Source: Planctomycetaceae bacterium
GTDB lineage: Bacteria > Planctomycetota > Planctomycetia > Pirellulales > PALSA-1355
DNA length: 37,823 bases
Assembly (NCBI GenBank): GCA_003153375.1
Contig: PLYM01000161.1
Location: 19,839-57,661, forward strand
Reading direction: 5' to 3'
A program made the position numbers and the translations under genes. This document shows, in pieces, positions 16,801 to 24,490 of the stretch. Within the stretch, counting starts at the first letter, position 1; each line of letters starts with the position of its first letter. The notes beneath the pieces are model-generated. The model saw only the letters and a program-made list of their open reading frames with translations, had not been told where the DNA came from and did no database searches.

Positions 16801-17012
16801 TTGATGCCCGAGCGGCTCGCGGCCTGAAACGTGGCCAGCGAGTCGCGATAGTCGCCGTCGTAGTAGGTGGTGCAGCCCGTGAAATAGATGCGCGAGGGCA
16901 CGCTGTCGCCGAATTGCCCCCGGGCCGCCGGCGCCAGTGCCAGCGCGGTCACGATCGCCAGGCTGGCGGTCGCAAGAGTCCAGCAGCCGCGGCTCATGGG
17001 GCCACAGGGCAT
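13824..17012 (-). CDS. Exported TPR-CHAT domain protein with degenerate catalytic motifs
   Basis: This 1062-residue protein has a signal peptide (MSRGCWTLATASLAIVTALA, cleaved near APAARGQ) and a long alpha-helical TPR-like region, about residues 40-560 (YDGDYRDSLATFQAASRSG, AGESYYQLGQYPAALQSYN, AAGNVAQATTTLQQALVVSG). A C-terminal CHAT (caspase-like) domain lies at about residues 620-970 (LVIVPDAGLWYLPFEALRIG, FLSLCGLLSTGTRTVLISRW). The tail is Pro/Lys-rich. In CHAT proteases the catalytic His and Cys sit in HFATHG and LSACETG. The corresponding segments here read DGLIVLDDVPGG and LLLPGFHTAAENG (about 871-885), so both residues appear absent. It is probably a non-proteolytic scaffold outside the cytoplasm. 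The start at 17012 has GGGAG nine bases upstream and precedes the signal peptide; the open frame extends 48 codons further. Confidence 0.85.
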   Translation of the reverse strand: MPCGPMSRGCWTLATASLAIVTALALAPAARGQFGDSVPSRIYFTGCTTYYDGDYRDSLATFQAASRSGIKNAQSLWIDSICYYTMAGESYYQLGQYPAALQSYNTALKLYLTYSNWMMRVQFPPVMGPATVGVLRAAPWGQSRRGSRVGNFPDTFGMSQGQVDQSAVVFGGGGVVQSPVIFPVHVAEIVRCTSLAIRRRKELLGPLCKHDPLTNDLVESLSRRPGPPNHWSQAWINVQLGCAYAAAGNVAQATTTLQQALVVSGEFDHPLTSTALAELGQLSLEVGDYAAASRYFEEASYACVNFPNPGILEESFRFGLLAHLLLNQKTPYPPLVPAMAWAKAAGLRQLQASLLLSGAENMTTLGDTGQATSLLTGVRSLIGRSDLGISQLGARMNHLTAVASYQAGNVGAGDQALAAALSFQQQGSLWMFQIGLADTRYLQGDYSDRVGLMLYDALLRDPAPVDWLSNPLECLSVLSIPHGVVFEHWFEGVMKHGKEQDLALEIADRTRRHRFFSTLPMGGRLLALRWILEGPPEIVGDKGLLQRQDLLLRYPKYHELAQQAATIRTGLAAKPPVAADVAARRDQSAELARLAEISESQEVILREIAVRREPAEMVFPPLRKTRDVQHAMREGQVLLAFFATDHNLYAFLYSSEKYAAWHIHSPAMLQKQIATLLREMGNFDANHELAPTDLAKGSWRATAAKVMSLLLEKSNVDLAGNFEELVIVPDAGLWYLPFEALRIGKGEQDRPMISQIQVRYAPTVGLAVPSGRPAKARTNVGVMLGKLWPHDDEGTVTSAFEEIGRSVGGAVELPKTLPVSTAIYRHLFDGLIVLDDVPGGDDPYAWLPAPMDRGKNGGSLAQWLALPFGGPDVLLLPGFHTAAENGLRRGQPTGSEMFLSLCGLLSTGTRTVLISRWRTGGQTSLGLVREFAQELPHVSPAQAWQRSVQVAINTQLEPEREPRLKKAPPGTEFANADHPFFWAGYMLVDSGVGNPGRDKAGGKHVIQANPPAAPLPPRPLVDVPGPMADPPAKPAKKSKVPPRTPAKKSAPRQKPLPPATDE

Positions 17013-17367
17013 CTGACGGGTCTCCCGCGCAGGGGCGCGCGAAATTTTCGCAAGCATTCTCTGTCCCAGAGTCGCGCTTCGCTCAGGCCCGCAGGGCCGG
17101 GCAACGACGCGACTCTCATCATACCTAATTTTCCCAGCCTGAGCGAAGCTCCGCAAGATGGACTGCTAGCAGCAATCGGCCGGCGCGTGGGCCGCGCTCC
17201 AACTGAGGAATTGGGCATTTTTCGAGAACTTTTCCAATCAAGCGAAAGTCGGTCGAATGACCAGGCCGATAACGGTGGTGCGGATTGTATCGAACGCAAG
17301 GAGTTTGCCGGTGTCGACCTCGACTGTTGGGGCACCGGCCAACGGTCCGCTTTAGGAGATCAGCGTG
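17013..17367. other. Divergent promoter region between CHAT gene and lipoprotein gene
   Basis: This 355-base region between divergently transcribed genes has no coding character. One pattern (GAAC ending at 17229, then GTC at 17248-17250, 18 bases apart) loosely resembles an ECF-type promoter on the plus strand, but this is weak. AGGAG at 17354-17358 is the ribosome-binding site of the lipoprotein gene. Confidence 0.35.
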
Positions 17368-17604
17368 ATGCGGCGAACCAGCGAGCAAGGACATCCCTGG
17401 CGACGGACGTTGAGCGGCCTGGGCCTTTGCACGGCCTTGGGCCTGACCGGTTGCCAGGTGGACGTCGGCGGCCAAACGCTGCCCAGCGCGCATTACCAGT
17501 TGGACGACATTCAATACTTCCCCCCGGGACCTGAATTCAAGTTGGCTCGCGAGGCGGCGGCTCAAAAAGCCTTCAAGGAAACCAAGGAAGAGACGGAACG
17601 ATAG
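17368..17604 (+). CDS. Small lipoprotein, hypothetical
   Basis: This 78-residue protein has a basic N-terminus, a hydrophobic stretch and a lipobox (LCTALGLTGC; lipidated Cys about residue 29). A short mature part follows with VDVGGQTLPSAHYQLDDIQY, FPPGPEFKLAREAAAQKAF and a charged KETKEETER tail. It resembles short planctomycete lipoproteins but no function is known. AGGAG at 17354-17358 lies nine bases before the ATG at 17368; a GTG three bases earlier is in frame but less well spaced. The mature protein would be about 50 residues anchored in a membrane and partly helical. It is followed by a long hairpin terminator. Confidence 0.75.
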   Translation: MRRTSEQGHPWRRTLSGLGLCTALGLTGCQVDVGGQTLPSAHYQLDDIQYFPPGPEFKLAREAAAQKAFKETKEETER

Positions 17605-17763
17605 ATTGCCCCACGAAGAAGCAATCAAGGCTGGCTGACCAACGTCGCCCGTCGTGTTGCTTTGGATTTTCGTCGAGCATCCACGAAGAATGGGCGAACT
17701 TGCAGCGACTTCCTCGGGGGCTGCTGGCGGGTTACCCGGTGCGTGGATGTTGGGGGGACGACG

Positions 17764-17841
17764 CCCTCGGCGGCTGACGTTTGAGATGTTGCACGCGCTT
17801 CACCAAGCGCACCTCGAACGTCAGCAGCCGGGGGAATTTTT
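17764..17841 (+). terminator. Strong intrinsic terminator with 18-bp stem
   Basis: The arm 17764-17781 pairs with 17817-17834 over 18 positions with one G-U pair and one G-A mismatch, followed by AA and five T (17837-17841). The loop contains its own hairpin (GCGCTT/AAGCGC around a CACC loop). It ends 33 bases before the start of the next gene and would separate it from the lipoprotein transcript. Confidence 0.65.
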
Positions 17842-17874
17842 AACCTTCAATCTAGTCACCCGAAGGATCCAATC

Positions 17875-18261
17875 ATGAATCTGGAGCTTTCCGCAACCGC
17901 TCAGCAATGGGCCAACGACATCCTGGTGTGGGTTGGCTTTGGCACGCTGGTCGGACTGATGGCCAAGGCCATCATGCCCGGCCGCGATCCGGGCGGCGCC
18001 GTGGCCACGCTCTTGATGGGCATCGGCGGCGCCGTGATCGGCTGCAGCGTCCTCATGTATCTCTCGAATGGCCAACGCGTCTCGCCGATCACGCCGATGG
18101 GCTTCGTCGTCGCCACGTTGGGCGCTTTCGTGCTGCTGTTCTTCTACCGCCTACTGGGCGGAAAATACTTCGTCGAAGGCGATCATGGCGCACCGGGCGA
18201 AACCCGCGCCCCGTCCTTTGGCCGGCGGCGATACTATCGCACGTCGCGCGTCGACGACTGA
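17875..18261 (+). CDS. GlsB/YeaQ/YmgE family membrane protein
   Basis: This 128-residue inner-membrane protein belongs to the transglycosylase-associated (GlsB/YeaQ/YmgE, PF04226) family of small stress-related proteins; the name is historical and no enzymatic activity is established. Three hydrophobic segments are seen: ILVWVGFGTLVGLMAKAIMP, VATLLMGIGGAVIGCSVLMY and MGFVVATLGAFVLLFFYRLL. The GLMAKAIMPGRDPGG loop is the family hallmark. It is longer than the usual 80-90 residues because of an N-terminal helix and a basic, Gly/Arg-rich C-terminal tail. AAGGA lies about seven bases before the ATG. The gene stands alone between two hairpin terminators. Confidence 0.9.
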   Translation: MNLELSATAQQWANDILVWVGFGTLVGLMAKAIMPGRDPGGAVATLLMGIGGAVIGCSVLMYLSNGQRVSPITPMGFVVATLGAFVLLFFYRLLGGKYFVEGDHGAPGETRAPSFGRRRYYRTSRVDD

Positions 18262-18293
18262 GAGCGAACCTCGGTCGATCGCACGAAAATCAC

Positions 18294-18336
18294 AAAGAGC
18301 CAGTCAGGGCCGTTATTTGGCCCCGGCTGGCTCTTT
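18294..18336. terminator. Bidirectional terminator, 18-bp stem
   Basis: The arm 18294-18311 (AAAGAGCCAG start) pairs with 18319-18336 (GGCTCTTT end) around a GTTATTT loop, with one G-U pair and one A-C mismatch. The outer A-rich and T-rich ends make it work in both directions. It sits between two convergent genes (GlsB-like and acyltransferase). Confidence 0.75.
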
Positions 18337-18375
18337 GATTTCGTATGCGCGCCGCATTCGAATGGCTCGACGGGG

Positions 18376-19527
18376 TCAGGAGCTCGTGCTGCCGACCACC
18401 GTGAGACGGCGACCCCTGAGCAGGCGTCGCATGCTACGCTTGGCACGCACCAATTGGGCGATCGGCACATGGCTGGGAAAGTGCGTGTACCGATAGCCAA
18501 AGCGGATCTCCGTCTGCCAATAACGCTTGCACTCGGCATAGCCAGGACCGAGATCGTAGGCGCGATCGCCCCGCGCGAAGCAGTCTTCAATCATGCGGGC
18601 TTGCAGCACCGAGCCGGCCCCTTGGCACCCGGCCGTGGCATCGTATCCCGTTCGCAGACCGAACACATAGCCCGCATAATGGTAGGCATAGTTGAACGCC
18701 ACGGCCCGACCGTCGACCGAGAGCAGGTTCAAGTCCACCGCACCGACGGCCGCTGCCCGCTGGTGACAGTCTCGCAAGAACGGCCGAATCTCGGCGTGCG
18801 ATAGCGTTGTGCCCGTGCTCGAGGAACCCTGCCAACTGGCAGCGGCGATCCGTTCGCACTCGTCGTACAGGTCCCAGTGCGGATCCTGAGCTTCGCCCTC
18901 GATCGGCCGAAAGCGCAGGTAGCTCACTTCGCCGTGTTGAGCAAGTTTCTTCTCGGAGCGGCGCACGTTGTTGCGCCAACGGCTGGTGCGCGACGACCAA
19001 TAGCCCTGCCAATCGCCGCTGCCGGCGAGATCCACCAGCGCGATGTCTTGTCCGCGTTCGACGAAGGCGCCCAAGCCGGCGTCGTGCATGGCTTGCCGCG
19101 TGCGACCCCGATCGCTGCCCACGGCGTCCACCCAGGGCAGCTCGATCAAGTCCCAGTCGCGCTCGGTGCGGCGAACGTGGTCGAGCCCGGCCTGCAGGAT
19201 GACGCTCGCGTCGGCCCCAATGGGTCCGTAAAAGCTTCCCCAATCGTCAAGCGGATAGGTGAGCACGCGCAGAAGTCCCATGCGCCCCCGGGTGCGAATC
19301 ACCAAGGGCAAGAAGCCCAGGGGTTGATCGCCTGCCTGCACCACCAACACGCGCAAGCGTTGGCTGGCGCCAAAATGGCTCCAGTAGGATTCGAGCCAAT
19401 CGAGGGACTGGAAGAACGAAGCCCCTGGCGTTTCGGCCAACAGCGCCGTCCAGGCTCCCCGCAGAGCGGCCAATTCGCCAATTTCGTTGATTTCGCGGAC
19501 CGTGGGCAGCAAAGAATGACCGATCAA
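18376..19527 (-). CDS. FemAB/BioF2-like (CelD/BcsL) acetyltransferase family protein
   Basis: This 383-residue cytoplasmic protein has the two tandem GNAT-like folds of the BioF2-like/CelD acetyltransferase group. Members modify polysaccharide or peptidoglycan precursors or small acyl acceptors; the substrate here is unknown. Typical features are the N-terminal SFFQSLDWLESYWSHFG and the linker SSRTSRWRNNVRRSEKKL. The C-terminal acyl-CoA fold includes DLNLLSVDGRAVAFNYAYHY and ends with RAYDLGPGYAECKRYWQTE. The C-terminal 40 residues are very basic. The only reasonable start is a TTG at 19527 without a clear ribosome-binding site. It is a single gene, convergent with the GlsB-like gene and divergent from the DUF1549 gene. 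Confidence 0.85.
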   Translation of the reverse strand: MIGHSLLPTVREINEIGELAALRGAWTALLAETPGASFFQSLDWLESYWSHFGASQRLRVLVVQAGDQPLGFLPLVIRTRGRMGLLRVLTYPLDDWGSFYGPIGADASVILQAGLDHVRRTERDWDLIELPWVDAVGSDRGRTRQAMHDAGLGAFVERGQDIALVDLAGSGDWQGYWSSRTSRWRNNVRRSEKKLAQHGEVSYLRFRPIEGEAQDPHWDLYDECERIAAASWQGSSSTGTTLSHAEIRPFLRDCHQRAAAVGAVDLNLLSVDGRAVAFNYAYHYAGYVFGLRTGYDATAGCQGAGSVLQARMIEDCFARGDRAYDLGPGYAECKRYWQTEIRFGYRYTHFPSHVPIAQLVRAKRSMRRLLRGRRLTVVGSTSS

Positions 19528-19784
19528 TTGAGGGCAGCAGGATTATGCTAAACTCAATCATGGAACACATTTCGTGCCATGGCATCCCGCTCGGGAGGGC
19601 CCGCGAAAATGTTGCCGAATGTCACCAGGTTGAGCCGCCGATGTGGCAAAATCGCCCCCTTGGCGGGCTTCTTTCCAACGCTCAGGGTTGGGCCATCTCG
19701 AGTCGGATCGGACCGCGAAACTCGGCGGCCCCGTGCGGTGTTCAATGCACAGCGGCGATTCAAGGCCTTTAAAGGGTTTTCCAG

Positions 19785-21446
19785 ATGATGCTTAAGTCCG
19801 TCACCCGCGGTTCGGCCCGGTGGCAAACCGCCGGAATGGCCGTGGTCTTCTTGGCACCGATGTTGGCCGGCCGATCGGTCGCTTGGGGTCTCGATGCTCA
19901 CGAAGCTGCCAGGCAGGTCGACCAGCATCTGGCCAAGGAGATGTTCGGCGGCTCCGAGGGAACTCCGCACGATCCGCTGCCCCGGGCCGACGACCAGACG
20001 TTTTTGCGGCGTGCGACGCTCGACCTGGTGGGTCACTCGCCGTCGCCCGAAGAGATCACCACGTTTGTTCTGGATTCGGCACCCAACAAGCGCGGCCAGG
20101 CCGTCGAGCGATTGTTGGCGAATCCGCAGTTCGGCGAAAACTGGGCCCGCTACTGGCGGGACGTGATTTTTTATCGCCGCTCCGAGGACCGCGCCCTGCT
20201 GGCCGCGCCGGCCGCCGTGAAGATGCTCTCCGATGCATTCAACAAGGATCCGCACTGGGACAAGATCGCGCGGCAATTCATCACCGCCAAGGGAGACGTC
20301 CGCGAGCACGGAGCCACGGCCCTGATCATGGCTCAGATGGCCAATGCTGAAGACACGACCGCCGAAATCTCGCGCATCTTCCTGGGCATCCAGATCCAAT
20401 GCGCTCAATGCCACAACCACCCGACCGATCGCTGGAAGCGCGAGCAGTTTCACGAGCTGGCCGCGTTCTTCCCACGCATTGCCGTGCGACCGCTCAAGAA
20501 GGGCGAGGACCGCTCGTTCGAAGTCGTTTCAATGGATCGCCCCAAAGGGAAGAAAGACGACAAGAAGCCGAAGCGGGGCAACCTTGAGCACCACATGCCC
20601 GACCTGAAGCACCCGGAACAAGAAGGCAAGGTGATGAAGCCCGTCTTTTTCGTCACCGGGCAACATCTGCAAACCGGCGCTTCGGACCACGACCGGCGCG
20701 AGACGATCGCCGATTGGATCACCAGCGGCCGGGATCATTGGTTTGCCACGGCGTTCGTGAACCGCATGTGGTCCGAATTGGTCGGACGGGGCTTCTATGA
20801 GCCCGTCGACGACATCGGGCCCGATCGCACGTGCAGCGCTCCGCACACGCTCGACTATCTGGCCGAGCATTTCGCCGGCGAGCACTACAACGTCAAGTGG
20901 CTGATGCGGACAATCACCGCGACCGAAGCCTATCAGCGCCAAAGCCGCACGCGCTATGAAGCCGAGCAAGCGCCGTTCGCGGCCAGTTGCTCGCAGCGAC
21001 TGCGGGGCGATCAGTTGTTCAACTCGCTGGCCGAGGTGCTGGAGCTCGACGAGACTCTGCCGCCGGACGCCAAGGGAAAACCGCGCGGCGCGTTCGCCGG
21101 TCCACGCGGCCAGATGAATCAGACGTTTGGCTACGATCCCAGCACACGCCGCGACGAAGTCGCCGGCTCGATTCCGCAGGCCTTGTTCTTGATGAATGGC
21201 CCAGCGCTCAATCGGGCGCTGAACGGGCGACAGCCCTCAACTTCCTTGGGCCGACTGCTGGCCGAAACGAAGGACGACAAGGGGGTCGTCGAGGATCTCT
21301 ATCTGCGCAGCGTGGGGCGCGACGCCAACGATGGCGAGATCAAGACCTGCCTCGAGCACGTGCAAAGCGTCGGCAACCGGGCCGAAGCCTTCGAAGACAT
21401 TTTGTGGGCGCTGCTCAATTCGACCGAGTTTCTGAACCGGCACTAA
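19785..21446 (+). CDS. DUF1549/DUF1553 domain protein (planctomycete cytochrome-associated type)
   Basis: This 553-residue exported protein has a signal peptide (TAGMAVVFLAPMLAGRSVAW). A DUF1549 domain follows (about residues 35-230) with FLRRATLDLVGHSPSPEEIT and IFLGIQIQCAQCHNHPTDRW; the CXXCH at about residue 205 is characteristic of the domain. DUF1553 (about 290-545) carries RRETIADWITSGRDHWFATA, FVNRMWSELVGRGFYEPVDD and ALFLMNGPALNRALNGR. A basic Lys/Asp-rich linker (RPKGKKDDKKPKRGN) separates them. Unlike many family members it lacks an N-terminal PSD1-type cytochrome c domain. These proteins are abundant in planctomycetes and almost always precede a DUF1501 gene; the biochemical role is not established. 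The next gene starts 46 bases downstream, so the pair is an operon. Confidence 0.93.
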   Translation: MMLKSVTRGSARWQTAGMAVVFLAPMLAGRSVAWGLDAHEAARQVDQHLAKEMFGGSEGTPHDPLPRADDQTFLRRATLDLVGHSPSPEEITTFVLDSAPNKRGQAVERLLANPQFGENWARYWRDVIFYRRSEDRALLAAPAAVKMLSDAFNKDPHWDKIARQFITAKGDVREHGATALIMAQMANAEDTTAEISRIFLGIQIQCAQCHNHPTDRWKREQFHELAAFFPRIAVRPLKKGEDRSFEVVSMDRPKGKKDDKKPKRGNLEHHMPDLKHPEQEGKVMKPVFFVTGQHLQTGASDHDRRETIADWITSGRDHWFATAFVNRMWSELVGRGFYEPVDDIGPDRTCSAPHTLDYLAEHFAGEHYNVKWLMRTITATEAYQRQSRTRYEAEQAPFAASCSQRLRGDQLFNSLAEVLELDETLPPDAKGKPRGAFAGPRGQMNQTFGYDPSTRRDEVAGSIPQALFLMNGPALNRALNGRQPSTSLGRLLAETKDDKGVVEDLYLRSVGRDANDGEIKTCLEHVQSVGNRAEAFEDILWALLNSTEFLNRH

Positions 21447-21492
21447 ACTTTCTACGACCTCTCGACACGCATCACGGGCGCGGAGGCCTGGC

Positions 21493-22794
21493 ATGACTTT
21501 CCATTTGCGGCATCAAGTCGACGTGAATCTCGGCCGTGGCGGAATTGTGGGGCGGCGCGATTTCTTGCGCGGCATCACCGCGGCCAGCCTGGCAGCCGGC
21601 ACGCTGAGCTGGCGCGACCTGGTGGCGCTCGAGGCCTCGCAACTGCGCAAACAGGGTATGGCCTGCATCCTGTTGTGGATGCAAGGCGGTCCGAGCCATT
21701 TCGAGACCTTCAGCCCCAAACCGCATCATGCCAACGGCGGCGAGACCAAGGCCATCAGCACTGCGGTGCCCGGCATCGAAGTCAGCGAGCACTATCCGCA
21801 CGTGGCGGCCATGATGCACGAGGCCGCGATCGTGCGCTCCATGACCAGCAAGGAAGGCAGCCATCCGCGGGCCACGTACCTCATGCACACCGGCTACCTG
21901 CCGACGGCCAGCGTCAAGTATCCGTCGTTCGGCGCCATCGCGGCGCAGCAGTTGCCGCACGGCGAGCTGGACTTGCCGGCGTTCGTGCGCATCGGCGGCA
22001 ATTTGCAGAACGGCGGCGGAGGCGGAATCCTGGGCATCGAGTACGATCCGTTCCTGATGCCCCTGGCTGGAAAGCTGCCGACCAATGCAGCGCCGGGAAC
22101 CGACGTGCCCCGTTATCACCGTCGGCTCGATCTGCTGGGCCGGCTCGAAGCCGGGGCCGCGGGCGCGACCGCCAATGAAGAAGTGGCCGAGCATCAGAAG
22201 CTCTATCAAAAAGCCTCGAAGATGATCCTCAGCTCGCAGATGAAAGCCTTTGACCTCGACCATGAACCCACGCACGTGCGCGAGGGTTATGGCTCGGGAC
22301 AGTTTGGCCTGGGCTGCTTGCTGGCACGCCGGCTGGTCGAGACCGGCATCACCTGCGTCGAAGTGACGCTTAATGGCTGGGACACCCACGCCGAGAATTT
22401 CCCCCGCACCAAGGAACTGGCCGCCCAGGTCGATCAGCCGCTGGGCTATCTGCTGACTGACTTGAAGCAGCGGGGCTTGCTCGACTCGACGCTGGTCGTC
22501 TGGATGGGCGAGTTCGGCCGCACGCCCAAGATCAACCCGCGTGCCGGTCGCGACCATTACCCCAAGGCCTTCAACGTGCTCTTGGCCGGCGGTGGAGTTC
22601 GCGGTGGACAAGTGATCGGCAAAACCGACGCGGGTGGTGGCGAAGTGGCCGACCGGCCGGTGCTGGTCGCCGATTTGTTTCAGACGTTCTGCAAAAGCCT
22701 GCACATCAATCCGGCGGCCGAAAACATCGCCCCCAACGGCCGGCCGATCAAAATCGTCGATGGCGGTCATCCGGTGAGCGAGTTGTTTGCCTAG
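21493..22794 (+). CDS. DUF1501 domain protein, Tat-exported
   Basis: This 433-residue protein has an N-terminal twin-arginine signal (GRRDFLRGITAASLAAGTLS). The body has the alkaline-phosphatase-like DUF1501 fold. Hallmarks are ACILLWMQGGPSHFETFSPK, MTSKEGSHPRATYLMHTGYL, TGITCVEVTLNGWDTHAENF, VWMGEFGRTPKINPRAGRDH and LLAGGGVRGGQVIGKTDAGG. The WDTHAENF and GRDHYPKAF His/Asp positions resemble metal ligands of the alkaline-phosphatase/sulfatase superfamily. GGAGG six bases before the ATG supports the start. It forms a pair with the DUF1549/DUF1553 gene. Tat export implies folding, possibly metal loading, before transport. The substrate is unknown. Confidence 0.95.
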   Translation: MTFHLRHQVDVNLGRGGIVGRRDFLRGITAASLAAGTLSWRDLVALEASQLRKQGMACILLWMQGGPSHFETFSPKPHHANGGETKAISTAVPGIEVSEHYPHVAAMMHEAAIVRSMTSKEGSHPRATYLMHTGYLPTASVKYPSFGAIAAQQLPHGELDLPAFVRIGGNLQNGGGGGILGIEYDPFLMPLAGKLPTNAAPGTDVPRYHRRLDLLGRLEAGAAGATANEEVAEHQKLYQKASKMILSSQMKAFDLDHEPTHVREGYGSGQFGLGCLLARRLVETGITCVEVTLNGWDTHAENFPRTKELAAQVDQPLGYLLTDLKQRGLLDSTLVVWMGEFGRTPKINPRAGRDHYPKAFNVLLAGGGVRGGQVIGKTDAGGGEVADRPVLVADLFQTFCKSLHINPAAENIAPNGRPIKIVDGGHPVSELFA

Positions 22795-22864
22795 ATTTTC
22801 CTGGGCGCGCCGCGGCGTCCGCTTCGGGTTTGGCTATCGCCGCACGACACGTTAGCATGGGGGC

Positions 22865-23377
22865 ATGAGCAACCCCGCCGAACAGCCCTCGGACCACACT
22901 GCCAACACGCCGCGACGATTTGATTCGGTCGAGCAGGAAGCGTTTCTCAATCTGTGGCGCACGTACGACCGGCTGCACATGCTGGAGGAAGAGCTCTTCC
23001 TGCGCTACGAGTTGACGCCGCAGCAGTACAACGCCCTGCGATTGTTACGCGGCGAGGGCGACAAGAAGCTGCCCACCCTGGCCCTGGCCGCGCGGCTCGT
23101 TTCTCGGGCTCCTGACATCACACGGTTGCTCGACAAGTTGGAAGAACGCGGCCTGATCGAGCGCGAGCGGCCCGCCGATAATCGCCGCATGGTGCTAATC
23201 GGGCTGACCGACAGCGGACGCGCGCTGTTGGCCGAGTTGGATGATCGCGTACACGAATGCCACGTGCGGCAACTGGGCCATTTGTCGGAAACCCAGTTGC
23301 GCGAGCTGACCGCGCTGTTACAGTCCGCGCGGCGACCGCACGAAGATGTCCACAGTCCTTGGCTGCCCGCCCTCTAA
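22865..23377 (+). CDS. MarR family transcriptional regulator
   Basis: This 170-residue dimeric winged-helix regulator has the full MarR pattern: a dimerisation helix (VEQEAFLNLWRTYDRLHMLE), LTPQQYNALRLLRGEGD, and a recognition-helix region (LAARLVSRAPDITRLLDKLE). The wing follows with RGLIERERPADNRRMVLIGL and then C-terminal helices. The Asp/Arg pair in the wing (PADNRR) is conserved. It is followed after 54 bases by an MBL-fold hydrolase on the same strand, so it probably controls itself and that gene in response to a small ligand. The ATG at 22865 gives a 20-residue polar N-terminal extension; no strong ribosome-binding site is seen. Confidence 0.93.
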   Translation: MSNPAEQPSDHTANTPRRFDSVEQEAFLNLWRTYDRLHMLEEELFLRYELTPQQYNALRLLRGEGDKKLPTLALAARLVSRAPDITRLLDKLEERGLIERERPADNRRMVLIGLTDSGRALLAELDDRVHECHVRQLGHLSETQLRELTALLQSARRPHEDVHSPWLPAL

Positions 23378-23431
23378 CAATTCGCCCCCCTGTTTCGCGG
23401 CGCGGCTTGCCCACCGCCCACCGAGTTGCGC

Positions 23432-24466
23432 ATGAGTTTGGAAAAGCCGAACCTCCCGGAAGTGCGCCGCTTTGACTCCAGCACGGGCGCGCGCATTTAT
23501 CGCATCACCTGCGACGCTTTCCCCGGGCTGACGGTGCACATCTATCTGCTGCTCGAGGCCGGCGTGCCCACGATCGTCGACGCCGGCAGTGGGCTTGGGC
23601 ATGCCAATCAGCAACTCCTGGCAGGCCTCGAAAAAGTTCGCGATGAGTTCGGCGAGTCGGTGACGCTGGCCGACATCGAACGCATTATCATTACCCATGG
23701 ACACATCGATCACTTCGGCGGCCTGACCTTTCTGCATTCCCAGGCGCCACAGGCGGAAATCGCGATTCACGAACTCGACGCGCGCATTCTGACCGCCTTC
23801 GACGAGCGCGTGGCCGTGGCCAAGCGAGGGCTTCGCCGTTTCCTACAAGATGCCGGAGTCGGCAACGACCTGCTGCCCGGCTTCATGGACATTTACGGGT
23901 TCTCCAAGAAGAACGTGCAGAGCCTACCTTCGGTCCGCACGCTGGTCGACGGCCAACAGCTCGATGGCCTGCGATTCGTACACGCGCCCGGCCATTGCCC
24001 TGGCCAGGTTTGCATCACCCTGGGCAACGTGATGCTGACGGCCGACCACGTGCTGCCCGAGATTTCGCCGCACCAGGCGCCCGAGAGCATCATGCCCTAC
24101 ACGGGCTTGAGCCACTATCTCGAATCGCTCGAAAAGGTCGGTCGTTGCGAGGGCATCGAACTCGGCTTGGGTGGCCACCAAGCGCCGATGCGCGACATTT
24201 ACAAGCGGATCAAGGAGATTCACCGCGGACACCATCGCAAGCTGGATAAGATTCTGGGCGTGATCCGCGAGGCGCCCGCGCCGGTGACGACCGACGAGAT
24301 TGCCAAGCAGCTCTACATACACGTGGTCGGATTTCACGTGCTGTTGGCGCTGGAAGAAGTCGCCGCGCACGTGGAATACTTATATCAGCATGGCAAGCTG
24401 ACCATCGCGAACCTCGAGCAGTTCCAGCGCGAGGAAGACGCGCCGATTCGCTACGTCGTGGCCTAG
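23432..24466 (+). CDS. MBL-fold metallo-hydrolase with C-terminal winged helix
   Basis: This 344-residue cytoplasmic metallo-beta-lactamase-fold hydrolase has all metal motifs: ITHGHIDHFGG (HXHXDH), APGHCPGQ (third His), TADHVLPE (bridging Asp) and LGGHQAP (last His). From about residue 260 a winged-helix-like domain follows (KLDKILGVIREAPAPVTTDE, VLLALEEVAAHVEYLYQHGK), as in the LACTB2/glyoxalase-II-like subgroup. The substrate (thioester, nucleotide or lactone) cannot be told. The ATG at 23432 is preferred to an in-frame TTG two codons earlier. The gene follows a marR gene and probably shares its operon. It ends 24 bases from the convergent sulfatase gene. Confidence 0.92.
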   Translation: MSLEKPNLPEVRRFDSSTGARIYRITCDAFPGLTVHIYLLLEAGVPTIVDAGSGLGHANQQLLAGLEKVRDEFGESVTLADIERIIITHGHIDHFGGLTFLHSQAPQAEIAIHELDARILTAFDERVAVAKRGLRRFLQDAGVGNDLLPGFMDIYGFSKKNVQSLPSVRTLVDGQQLDGLRFVHAPGHCPGQVCITLGNVMLTADHVLPEISPHQAPESIMPYTGLSHYLESLEKVGRCEGIELGLGGHQAPMRDIYKRIKEIHRGHHRKLDKILGVIREAPAPVTTDEIAKQLYIHVVGFHVLLALEEVAAHVEYLYQHGKLTIANLEQFQREEDAPIRYVVA

Positions 24467-24490
24467 ACGCGCGCGGACGACAGCGAACAG

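Noticed and set aside
14535-17534. 999-codon open frame on the plus strand
   Set aside because: It lies antisense to the TPR-CHAT gene, has an Arg/Gln/His-rich composition and no domain resemblance. The minus frame has a signal peptide, TPR pattern and CHAT sequence. It is a GC-driven shadow.
17654-17878. 74-codon plus-strand frame between lipoprotein and GlsB-like genes
   Set aside because: It runs through the 18-bp terminator hairpin and into the next start, and its composition is unlike a protein; probably chance.
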